In this document: in pieces, positions 45,851-56,231 of the stretch | Position numbering within the stretch: the stretch's first letter is position 1 | Layout: each line of letters begins with the position of its first letter | Assembly: GCF_037975245.1 (NCBI RefSeq) | Contig: NC_092583.1 | Span: 12,299,764-12,363,763 of the forward strand | Source of the DNA: Apostichopus japonicus | Taxonomy: Eukaryota; Echinodermata; Holothuroidea; Aspidochirotida; Stichopodidae | Reading direction: 5' to 3' | DNA: 64,000 nt | Notes under the pieces: model-generated | What the model saw: only the letters and a program-made list of their open reading frames with translations | Told to the model about the DNA's origin: nothing | Database searches by the model: none | Position numbers and translations under genes: made by a program

Positions 45851-46892
45851 GTAACATGAGATTCTCAGCTGTTCGAGGGAACATGTACGTGTGTAGGCCT
45901 ACTATAGGGCCTTTATGAATACTATGAGGGTGCATATATGTACTATATCAATACCGTGATAAAGATAAAGACGGTTTATTTGAAAAGATGGCACTGCGTT
46001 TATGGTAGGCGAGAAATGAAGCTAAAAAAGAGCCGTACATTCACGATGAAACATAAATGTAGGCATGAAAATATTCTTATCCCTGGCATTTGGTGGGGGG
46101 GGGGATATGGTGTATTACATCCCCTCCACCCATTTTCATGGGGATATATCCCCCCTTCGCCCCCCCCCCCCAGGATCTCCGCCCATGCATACATTTACAT
46201 AGCTCCCAACTCTTGAGAAGGCAAATGCTGGTCCATGCCACGAATCGCCGTCCTGGGGGAAGGGTTTAAGGAGAGGGGGTTTCCCCCTCCCCTTTTGATT
46301 TTTTTTTTGGAATCCTGGTGATGCCTACATGTAAAATGGTGGCACTTAGAAAGGCTTTTGTCACTCAAAATTTTCTGAGAAATATGCATTTTTTTGTGTG
46401 GAACATCAATAAATTGAATAGTAGGTGATAATTCATTCTTTCCCGTGGCATGAAAATGGTCGCTGCTCGCTCAAATGAAAAGAAATATAGGCTAATTTGA
46501 GGTTCAAATGATGCTGTAAAGGGGGTTTTATACTCTATTATGCTAAATGCTAAAGAAATGATGGTTGCTAAGTCAAAAATTGATGCAAATTTTGTTATGT
46601 ATACTTGACAATTACAATGCGGTTTTTTCGGACGCTTATGCGGGTCAGCGGGTTTGGGTGTTAGAATGCGGGTCTAATTCCCGCGAATTGCGGGTCAGTT
46701 GGGAGCTCTGCATTTAATTTTAAACCAGAGAACGAAAAGGTTTAGACTAGTCTACCACTGCTATTCCTCTCGATTTTTTTAAATTTCCAATCATATGATT
46801 TAGCGGATGTTCGGAAACACTTTTTGGCTCACCTTTGGGGGGCCATGGCCCCCCTTGGCCCCCCCCCCCTTGGATCCGCCAGTGAAGGTAAC

Positions 46893-49775
46893 TCATTTGG
46901 GGTCATGACACCGACGTGATTTTCAGCTCCATTCGCGCGTTGTTATTGGTACTGAAAGGACTGGCGTCTTTATTACTTGAAAATGCTTCTATAATGCCGA
47001 AATTACCGATCATGAGTTTTACCAATTTGTTGCCAAAATTGTTCAATATCGCTGTGAATATGTTGTCCAAGCATTCGACATTGAGTAAAAATTCGCAAGT
47101 TCAAAGTTCAAAGTGCGATAATACTTCCACCCACCATGCACACGGGGGCTAATTCAGCATTTTTTTTAAAGAGAATGTGTATTTGCTGGCTGCTACCCCA
47201 GATAATAAAAATCTATCATAGTAAAATGGTAAATCCTGAAGGATATGTATAGGCTCTAAATTAAGTCTATAACTAGTTCTACACTCAAATTTATATATTA
47301 TAACTACAACTTTTCATTCTATGATGTGTATACTCCACCCCAACCCCACCCTTGGGATCCACTCTTCTACTGTGCTATATGAAGAGCTGGCTAAGTAGAA
47401 TCCAAAGTTTAACATCTCGCATAACTTTTAGCCACCTTTCGATACATCACCTCCTTTCTCTCCCACCCCCACCCCCCGAAACCATTTTGCTCATTTCGCT
47501 GCATTTTTTTTTCTTTTTCTACTTTGTTTTTACATTTCGACATAAAAACAAAATCCTGATAACACTCCCTCTGACATGTGGCATAACACCCTCTTGATAG
47601 AACTACGCACAGGTTATTGATTTATTGATAAACCTTCATGGATTATTCTGGAAGTATAAATTGAGTGAAGTTTCCCACCATATTTTTAACGCCCGACGTG
47701 TCCTGTCACAAAGGATGGAAAATGTGTTACGAACACATGTTGATAAAGGCGTGGTACTATACTATTATATAGGCCTACTACCATAAAGGGGACGTGCCAC
47801 GTCACACCAAGTAATAGTACCGTCACACACTAACACACAGTATAAACGTTAAACAGTTTAATAACGTTCTTTAAGGTAAATGTGATGGTGGTTACTTTAT
47901 AGGACTTGGGATGAGAGACTGTTTTTCTTCTTGATGACATGTCTTGTGTTCATCAACGGTGTTTGAGAATAGAAATAACGAACCAGTAAACGAAACCAAA
48001 AAGGAAGTGAACAGTTTAAAACAAGTTACCAAGAGTTCTTTATTGCAAGTATAGGAGAACAGTTCCACTCCTGCGTTCCAACCCCGCTTAGATAACCATA
48101 GCCATTCTCTCCTCCTTTATGCGAGATAAGGAACACTAGACCTTCACCGGGCGAAATTCCATTAGCAATCCGGGATAGCCTTTTCTATTGTACAGTTAAC
48201 CGATCCATCGTCTACGTGATGAACTTGCATTCTCCATGTGATCCTAGCCTTTGTTCTTCCCCTCAAAGGTATTACGTAAATTACTGTACGGCAACATTAC
48301 TTTTTCAATACAAAATCCAATACAACTATAAATGCTCGACATATATATCTATCTCAAACACCTATTTTCCTTCTTGAACAAGTAGACAATACACGACGTT
48401 CACCTAAGTTACATTTGTAATTGACATTGAGCAATATAAAATTCATATACGTTTCATTGTTAAACGATTGGTTTTTCTTATTTTAAAAAATAGCATATTG
48501 GCGAAAAGTTTCTTTAAAGGAGAATCACACTCAACTTAAAGACTAATTAACAATATTAATTAACAATTAAATAGCATCCTAATTATGTAAATGAAATTTC
48601 TATAAAATAAAACCCAACATGTCCTAAGCAACTAAGCAGAATTGTATTCCATTTGACGGATCTAAAGTCATGGTTTTAATGTAGGACTAAACCGACTCAG
48701 GCAAGTCTAAGCATGCCATTACAGCGCCACCTTTTTCTTCTAGTTTTAAATATTTTTGTTTATTCATTGTCTATTGATTTTTCTTCATCCAGTTGTGGCA
48801 GTTTATCAATGATTATACCACTCTACGGTTTCCTTCAATATCATGCTTTGAAGCACTCGCACTGACCGTATGAACAGTTCCTAACCTTTATCTGATAGAA
48901 AACAAGATATCCACACTGTTCGTACTGTCAGAACGAGTACTTTTAAGCATGGTGACATGGGAGTACAGTTTAGCCTAAATATTGTCTCAACTGGGTGTTT
49001 TGCTTAATGTATGTGACATTTGCTAATATTGTTTCGAATTTATCGATATTTTGACGTTACTATATGCATAGGATATTAGGTTGCTTGGCAACGTTTTCAG
49101 CATCTACGGTGTTTGTACCTTTCACCATAAAACAAAGAAAAGGGAAAAGTAACATTAGCCCTGTGATATATATGTGGTATACCGACAGTCCATTTGAGAG
49201 CACCCTGATATAATTTTTCAAGCTAGAAAACTCCCAAAATCGAATAGCTTATAATAGCCATTTTGGAGGCATGGGGAGGGTATGGGTGTGGGGGGGGGCG
49301 CAGATCACAGGCCTCTCACATAAGAACATATAATGATTGGTTCAGTTGCGTCATTATCATTTCATCATCACTATATTACTCCATATAATCCTGCTAATCC
49401 TGCTTAAGTTTCAAAAGTTGATTTCCTTTTAGGATTTTTTTTGTTTTGTTTCATGATATTGTCTGAATTATTTCCAGAAAATTAGATGGATATAGGTCAA
49501 GGGATTAGTGAGATAAAAGATAGAGGGCAACATTTAGTGTGATCAATTTAAAGAACAAGAGATAAGACGAACGATCATATTGTTGTTGCATCGAGGAAAC
49601 ATGTTCAGTTTGAGGCATGTTTGTATAATTACCTTTAATAGAGTATACACTGTGTAATACTGTTATGGCAAGAACACGCTTAAAATAATAAGAGACTAAA
49701 TGTTTGTGTATAAGACGACTGCATCATCGTTATCGGAATCATGAAATAACCGCGTCGGTCACCTTGGAAACGAGG
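46893..49775. other. Intergenic segment
   Basis: About 2.9 kb of AT-rich DNA between the nested transposons and a tandem repeat. Open frames are short and match nothing I recognise. C-rich runs (about 47460-47480) and a G run (about 49290) are the only features. Confidence 0.6.
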
Positions 49776-49844
49776 ATTGTATGTCATCTGCATGCATAGT
49801 CCTCATCATATACAGTATCCAGAAGAAACAGAATGCAGAACACC

Positions 49845-50300
49845 CACCCCCCCCCCCACACACACACCTGACACTGACACAAACACACACATGTTTGTAT
49901 TACATTCCAACCGAGGACCCATTGTATTTTCCATTGTTCAAATCCACGTACCCTTACCTTAACAATGCCCCATACAATAGAATTCTTCCGAGGACGTGGT
50001 GATTCTTTAGAAATCACAACCGAGGACCTGGAGTTCTTTTGTTCAAGTCCTCGGTCAGATAGAAAAACAAACGCACACACACACACCCATTAACACACGT
50101 TTGTTTTACATTCAGACCGAGGACCCCATTGTTATTTCCATTGTTCAAATCCACGTACCCTAACCTTAACAATACCCCATACAATAGAATTCTTCCGAGG
50201 ACGTGGTGATTCTTTAGAAATCACATCCGAGGACCTGGAATTCTTTTGTTCAAGTCCTCGGTCAGAATACAAAACAAACGCACCCCCCCCCCCCTCCCTC
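49845..50300 (+). repeat. Two tandem 206-bp units with CCGAGGAC/GTCCTCGG inverted repeats and CA runs
   Basis: Unit A starts near 49889 and unit B near 50095, each preceded by C and CA runs. Each unit holds ACCGAGGACC, TTCCGAGGACGTGG, a GTGATT-AAATCAC hairpin and an 8-base perfect inverted pair CCGAGGAC (50020-50027) with GTCCTCGG (50047-50054). The two units are over 90% identical by eye. Confidence 0.85.
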
Positions 50301-50501
50301 CGCACACATACACCCACGTCCCACATTTTGCCAAATTTAAAGCTTAGAAAGCGATAGAAGACCAAACGATAGCCAAAAAGGAAAAAAAACTAATACTTAT
50401 AATCTTTATAAATTAATAATAACCAGTATAATCATTTAAATGGTTTCAGTACCAAAGCCGCTGTGAAAATTTAAATGACCGTTTGTTTTTTCACTTCTCT
50501 T

Positions 50502-50507
50502 TTTATT
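50502..50507 (-). promoter_or_regulatory. Candidate polyadenylation signal of the fucosyltransferase gene
   Basis: The minus strand reads AATAAA about 550 bases after the stop codon. It is not the only AT-rich possibility. Confidence 0.35.
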
Positions 50508-50945
50508 CCTTTTTTTTTTGTCGTTTTAACTTCACATGGGACAATGTTAGAGTAATTTTTTGTCCCAGCCCGGGTGGCCCACACTTCAAAATGGAATCCA
50601 CTGAAACCTGGACATACAAAGCCACACGAAACTGTGAGTACAGGGTCGACGAAAGCAGACACGCAGGCACATCCACCAGCTCACAAACCCATAATGGCAC
50701 ACGGACCCCAAATCACACATACACACTGCACACAACGATGTTTCAATATAATGTAATCTGCCGCCGATTAGTACACATACTACGTGCAGTAGTAAATATA
50801 CGAGGTAGTCAGTTTCATAGATTGGTAGGTCTGTAAATGCACGATTTTCCCCCTTTGTTCTCTCTCTTTCTCTCGTCCCCCCACCCCCGCCCTTTTACTT
50901 GTAAAAAAAGAAACTTAAACGCAGTCTATCAGTATAATTATCAGT

Positions 50946-51122
50946 GTTAATTAATCAATTAAAAATTATGTTACTTCGTATTCAAACTGAGATCCAGTTA
51001 TGTTTTGCACGCGGCTCCCAAAAACCCATAATATAAGACTCAGTGGTTAATTAATAACTATGTTACTTCGTATTCAAAATGTGAGATCCAGTTATGTTTT
51101 GCACACGGCTCGCAAGAACCCA
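50946..51122. repeat. Tandem duplication of the 3' end of the fucosyltransferase coding sequence
   Basis: Bases 51058-51122, which encode the last about 20 residues and the stop, have a partial copy at 50966-51028. Shared words include TGTTACTTCGTATTCAAA and GATCCAGTTATGTTTTGCAC. The preceding TTAATTAAT is duplicated as well. The outer copy lies in the 3' untranslated region. Confidence 0.85.
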
Positions 51123-52389
51123 TCCACTGTTTTGATCTGGGATTAAAGAAGTGTTGTTTGTGTCTTTTTTCCATCTTGTCCGTTCTGTATAAATCAGCCA
51201 TCTTACATGCACTATAACAAGAGTAATATATTCCCGGTGGTGGCTCATTGGCTCCGGCAATTATTGGTGCAGCTGTTTCACTCGACAAGTTTATAACATA
51301 TCCAACTTCCCGCCATTTAAAATATTCGTTGTATAAAGTATCGTTACTGTCGACATATTTCAGATATGATACCAAATCTTGCATCGATTCGAAGTCATCA
51401 GCGTAAATGAACGAATTTGGAGGCGCTAGATTCAAATAGTCGCGTTTCTGTGGACCAATCACAATCGGTACTGTATTTAATATTAAAGTTCTCCAAAGTT
51501 TTTCGCTGATATATTCCTTACAACAACTGTTCTCTAATGCGAGATAAAATTTATGACTTTGTATCTTTTTATCACATACTGATGAATTTCGGGGGCAAGA
51601 TATGCCAGTTGGTCCACCATAGATATCGATGTCAACTAGACTAGACAATGTCTCGACAAATCCTTTTCTATTCCACTGTTTCGCGGAATTGGTTGACATC
51701 CATGCAACCAATCCCGTTTTATTCTCCGCCCAATTTAAAGTGGTAGCTCTTTGCGGTTTTTCGTATCGTTTGAAATACCCGTAAGGAATCGTTATATCGG
51801 AATTTGAACGATAGGTACACGACCAATGGTAAGTCTTCTTAGTTAGCGGTTTCGGTATAAGTGAGTTACGAAGTTTCGAGGGCGTTTCTCTTGTTGCGTA
51901 CACCCATCTTTGTAATCCGTGGCGCTGTTTAAGAATTCTCTTCCAATTGTCATCGATGCCGGGCGCTATCGCTACATCGTATGGAAACACTACGATATCG
52001 AAACTTCCCATCTCGGAGGTCTTTTTAAACATTCTCTTGGAAACAGTCCCCACTTGTGAACAGTTGCAATAAATTTGGCTGTTGAACGGTTGAAAAAGTC
52101 TTTCGTACAGCCAATAAGTTCGCAACCCCTCGAAATATCCGACAGATATCTTGTTCGACCCAATTTCTGCATCTTCTATCCTCTTGTTTGCTTTGTTTGT
52201 ATTTCTATGCGTTTTGCCTGGATGAAATTCATCAGTGGAATGGTGAATTCCAGAGACTTTCTTCGGTGTCGCGACATAAATTGGTAGCGTGACTTTATCA
52301 TGATGATATATAACAAGAAAAACAGATAAACAAAGAACCAGAATTAGCCATAGTCTATGAAAACATGATTTTATAGATCCCATCTGCAT
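51058..52389 (-). CDS. Alpha-1,3-fucosyltransferase (glycosyltransferase family 10), type II Golgi membrane protein
   Basis: It would transfer fucose from GDP-fucose to N-acetylglucosamine of glycans in the Golgi. The single coding exon gives 443 residues from MQMGSIKS. Order: short cytosolic tail, signal anchor (about 13-28, LWLILVLCLSVFLVIY), stem, acceptor-side motif YATRETPSK (164-172), WMSTNSAKQWNRKGFVETL, DIDIYGGP, the GT10 donor motif from HKFYLALENS to YISEKLW (279-299), VPIVIGP (307-313), and a Cys-bearing C-terminus (SCEPC). Several N-glycosylation sequons are present. An open frame extends 58 codons upstream, but a strong acceptor (CTCTTCTTCGATAG) ends at 52409, only 19 bases before this ATG. 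The coding exon is therefore probably preceded by a 5' untranslated intron, and this ATG is preferred. Length and motifs are normal for the family. The exact linkage made cannot be told. Confidence 0.94.
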   Translation of the reverse strand: MQMGSIKSCFHRLWLILVLCLSVFLVIYHHDKVTLPIYVATPKKVSGIHHSTDEFHPGKTHRNTNKANKRIEDAEIGSNKISVGYFEGLRTYWLYERLFQPFNSQIYCNCSQVGTVSKRMFKKTSEMGSFDIVVFPYDVAIAPGIDDNWKRILKQRHGLQRWVYATRETPSKLRNSLIPKPLTKKTYHWSCTYRSNSDITIPYGYFKRYEKPQRATTLNWAENKTGLVAWMSTNSAKQWNRKGFVETLSSLVDIDIYGGPTGISCPRNSSVCDKKIQSHKFYLALENSCCKEYISEKLWRTLILNTVPIVIGPQKRDYLNLAPPNSFIYADDFESMQDLVSYLKYVDSNDTLYNEYFKWREVGYVINLSSETAAPIIAGANEPPPGIYYSCYSACKMADLYRTDKMEKRHKQHFFNPRSKQWMGSCEPCAKHNWISHFEYEVT

Positions 52390-52408
52390 AGTAATTTTCG
52401 GAGTACAC

Positions 52409-54947
52409 CTATCGAAGAAGAGAAACAAAAAGAGGCGCAATTTATTTTTACTACCATGAAGGCGGGTGGGTAGGGGGGTGGAGGGTAACTGCAGGTAAGG
52501 ATCGTTAATGGAATTTATAACCCGGTCACGTACCTCGATAGAATGTGACGTGGGATACGGCAAATGTTTGGCATTAGTTCATGACAAATGATCATGTTGA
52601 ATATACATAAGCTAAGTCAAAGCCTTCATAACGTCATTGTGTAGCAAGAACGATATACTGCTCCTAGGCTTACGTTTTCGTGGTCTGCAGTCAGTTGTAT
52701 ACCGTACTGTATTGCCAGATTCCCCAATATGGAGATAAGGCTAGTGCCCAGTGGCACCAAAGTTAAGGGAGGAGGGGGGGGGAGGGGGCTCTGCATTTTA
52801 ACTCTTCCAGGCAATACATTAGAATGTATGTCTTCTTGCTGTACTTGTAAAACGACATATACAGGATAGGAGAGTTGCGTAAGCATAATCGGCTACAGCT
52901 AGGCTGGAGACTCCTGCAGAGAGTATTGCTTTATGTCACTGTTTATGCTATAGCAAGCCTGTTTCACTCACTAATGAAAGATAAAGCATATATCCGAACC
53001 ATATCAAGCCAATTTTGCTATATGACAGGCCAGGCTGAAACTATTTGCTGCTGTTTACGTTATCGTGCCCCCTGCCCCCCCCCCCCCCGTTGACATTGCC
53101 CTGTGTGGGCAACGGTTATGGAGAGTGGGGGGAAGTAGATAGTGTGGACGAACGCACGCGGTGTATATGTTAGTCTACCATTGCGATAATTCTATATGGG
53201 GATGAATAGAACTCGCTATAATTAAAGATGGCAGATTTCCAAACACCGTTAGTAGAATATTACATTGTTAAGCGTAGGATCTGCGTATCATAAACACAGT
53301 AAATTCATATCTTATTTTAGCTGCACTGACTGACAATATATGTGATTGCGACAATTAACTTGACCAAAACTTACCACTATATATTTTTTTGTTACTAAAG
53401 GCATCGAAAGAAAGTTGAAACAGAGCATATCAATTCCTTAGCGCCATTCCTTGTGCGGCACGCGAACTGAGTTCGACCGCCGCAGTTTTAGGCCTATGAC
53501 TTTACCATATAGACCATTTTCCTACAGCCATAGCGTGAAAAGTTAATACCGAAAAAACTTAGTTCAAACGGCACTAAACAGAGAAATGTGTTGTCTCTAA
53601 AGTTCTGTTATTTTCTTAACAATACAGTTCAAAATTCCACCGGACTTCGGTGATTTACGATGCAAGGTTAATAAATATCGAACTCAAAACCCTCATTGAA
53701 AACACACAGTAAATACTGAAGAAAATCACCATTTGATAGCCGTACTTTGTTTGCGTAACCATCCTCTTGAATATTCATTGACAAATTTAGTTCAAACGGT
53801 TTTGGAAAGGATTTTTTCTTAACTTTACATTGATGTTAAATTCATTTTCATTGGTCACTATCTTCAATCGGACCAAGTACAATCCAATCGAATGTCTTCT
53901 AAGAAAAATACAAGTTTCGCTTTCTTCGCTGGGCACGCCGTTACGTAATATGTGTATCCTGTACTCTGCAATAGGGTACAGCTACGCAATGCACAGTGTT
54001 CACCTACATCGCCACAGCCGAGTTTCGCTTTCAAAACGTCATATTTTATTGAACTTAATATTATTTCAAAGAAAATGATCGTGGAATATGCATCATAAAT
54101 ATTAAAGCAAGTAAGTGCCAATTAATTTATCTAATGCAATCCTATAATTATAGAAACACCGTTTAAGACCCCCCTGATGAATAGAATAGTCCAAACAACT
54201 TGTCCGCACAGAGCCACAGGATTTTCGGTCATGGTGATGAGTCATACACGTTGGTCAGTAAGAGGGCTATTTTGAAGAATGTTTAGTGTGCATTTTAGAA
54301 AGAAAGGAATTGATATGTTGGCCATTTCCGTCTGAGATCTATTAAATGCGATGGTGTCGGTTCGTCGCCGTGTTATCTACTATACACAAACGTTCAAGTT
54401 CTTCATGATTACTATATGACTTCTGGTTATTTAGTGTAGTTTGTTTGTATTCTTCTATGCTGTAAGTCGTTTACATGGTGTACGTATGGTAGAGGTATGC
54501 CATGCGTGTACTGCCTATATAAACCACTTTAGTGAACTATAAAAGCCAACAGGGAATGTTTCGTCATGCATATACACGCCTATTGTCACACATATAGCTA
54601 AGTTTGGTGGAAAGGTGACCTTCTTACGGTCGAGTGCAGAACGTAACAATAGATACAACTTTTTAAGTGGTAAAATTTATTATTTAATTATCCTATAATT
54701 TATAATTTAATTCAATGTATTACTCATTCGCAACAAGATGGCACTTTGTTTACAACACAAAGGGGCCCTTTTTAATTTCAAGAATAAAAAAGGGTAATTT
54801 TTTGGGGGTCCAATGGGCCGGGTACTTTTGAGGTTTCCACCATACTGTGGGGACGTGCGAATGCCCGCCACCGATCTTCGTCGGCCCTGTTTTCGGATAA
54901 ATGAGTGAGGCACTGAAGGGGATAGGAAATCGAAAGGTCCCAGATCG
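52409..54947. other. Intergenic segment between divergent genes, left part
   Basis: It contains the upstream region of the fucosyltransferase gene (any 5' exon is unidentified), C/G runs at about 52770 and 53080, and AT-rich sequence. Several frames of 60-85 codons have no recognisable similarity. Confidence 0.55.
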
Positions 54948-54955
54948 GGACCAGT

Positions 54956-55267
54956 CGGGCGCGTAGCCAAAGGGAGCGAAGGGGCGACCCCCCCCCCCCT
55001 TGAGCATACTTTTTGTATGTTTTGATGATATCGCTAGTAATTAAGCTTATGTGCAACTTAAAAGGCCTGGGAAGTGCCATTTCCAGCGATCTGGGAGGCA
55101 TTCTCAGCCAAAATGTTCTTGTACGCGTAGGGCCAAAATGGTGGCGCTACGCTTAGATAGTTTTCTCTCTATATACGGCTCTGATAGTTTTCAATGCAGA
55201 AACTACGGCTCTGATAGTTTTCCTACAGGTTCGCCCTCCCCTTGGCAAATTCCTGGCTACGCGCCTG
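54956..55267. mobile_element. Short hAT-type MITE, family 2, copy 2
   Basis: Termini CGGGCGCGTAGCCA and CTGGCTACGCGCCTG are flanked by the perfect 8-bp duplication GGACCAGT (54948-54955 and 55268-55275). The body matches 29718-30030 in reverse orientation. It has an internal duplication of CTACGGCTCTGATAGTTTTC. Confidence 0.9.
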
Positions 55268-55275
55268 GGACCAGT

Positions 55276-56231
55276 TCATTTTTCCCTATGGGGATTTCAG
55301 ACAAGCTTATTGTCCCAATGCTAACATATGAAATTTACTGAAAGTTTTCCAAAAGTGCTTGCTTGGCGGCTCTGTCTCTGTATTGGTTCTCAACTAATGA
55401 GTGGAATGCGATACGAAATATGCCCGATATGTTGCTACTGTCATATTCATAAATGTTAAAATAGTGAAAATATAAGTCTCCGGAAGTTTTGTAGGCATCC
55501 GTCTGCAATTTCACAGTCCGTATTGTGTCTATGTCTATTATGTGAGTTGTTAATACTATACGGCGCTATTCAAATATGGCTTTAAAGATTAAATCGTTTC
55601 AGAATTATACTCACACTACACATGAACTGCTTTTCATATGTAGCTATGTAGCGAGGTCCCAGGTCACGAACAGTACCGGATATACCCGGCTAACGCGTAG
55701 CAAGGAAAGTCCTTCCAAGTGAAGTGGTGGATCGATGATCACTGATTCACTGCAGGTGCAGTGACCACGAGGTCGTGAATGCTCCATCAGGGACGTGATG
55801 ACAATTTGCAATAAGGAACAATTTGGGTAGGATATATCATCTTTATTTGCAACGCATACTTAAATTTATAGCAGAGTGCTTCATGTAATAATACCTAGGC
55901 TAGCCTTACGTTGCAAACTTCCTACGTTGGTAGAACTAGCCTAGGCCCTAGTTGTAGTTGTTGTAGAAGACTCACAGCCTAACTTAAGTAATTAAGATGC
56001 CTAACTACACTAAAACTCCGTAGGCTAGGCTTAACCTAGGTTATGTACAGTAACTAAGGCCTAACGTTAGGTCTAGTGTACACCTTTATCATTCTGCCCC
56101 AGGACACTTACAGGAAATACCACTTTAAGTCATCCTTGACAGAGCAACTTGTATTCGTTTCTCCCTCAGAACAGGGTTGTTTTTGTTGTCACATGCCGAT
56201 TCCTGATCAACTCAAAGAAATCTGAGTGAAG
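55276..56231. other. 5' flank of the SPFH gene
   Basis: It holds a short-word repeat of CCTAGG/TAGGCCT between 55895 and 56075. A possible acceptor (GTTTCTCCCTCAG) ends at 56169, 62 bases before the ATG, so the start codon may sit in a second exon. I see no clear core promoter. Confidence 0.4.

Larger units (their letters stand above)
40610..46187. mobile_element. Second element of the nested stack
   Basis: The ends are CATGGGCGGCGATCC and, inverted on the right, CATGGGCGGAGATCC. The flanks are CGTACATT and CATACATT (7 of 8 identical). The left part shares TCTAAGCGTAGCGCCACCAT and a GGCACTTCCCA block with the family-2 MITEs, so it is a relative of that family carrying a large insertion. No transposase frame was seen. 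Confidence 0.75.
40274..46884. mobile_element. Outer element of a nested transposon stack (6.6 kb, 8-bp target duplication)
   Basis: The ends are CACTGGCGGATCCA at 40274 and its inverse at 46871-46884. They are flanked by the perfect 8-bp duplication AAGGTAAC (40266-40273 and 46885-46892), as expected of hAT-type transposition. Only about 340 bases on the left and about 700 on the right belong to it; the rest is filled by later insertions. GGGGAGGGGGTTCCCCC at about 40340 and 46280 and CAGATGCAATTTGGTGC at 40400 resemble the family-1 MITE. Confidence 0.85.

Noticed and set aside
46916-47152. 78-codon hydrophobic open frame
   Set aside because: No similarity to a known family; length is expected by chance in this composition.
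50471-50836. Open frames of 60-117 codons 3' of the fucosyltransferase
   Set aside because: Low-complexity Phe/Ser/Thr/His stretches from T-rich and CA-rich sequence, with no splice or family support.
52390-52563. 58-residue N-terminal extension of the fucosyltransferase
   Set aside because: A strong splice acceptor ends 19 bases before the downstream ATG, and a signal anchor right after that ATG fits the usual family layout.
53830-54121. Two 82-85 codon open frames on opposite strands
   Set aside because: No recognisable motif, no supporting splice context, and mutual overlap.
55620-55800. Possible small nuclear RNA or ribozyme near 55650-55790
   Set aside because: Checked against remembered U1, U2, U4 and hammerhead cores; no match beyond chance short words.
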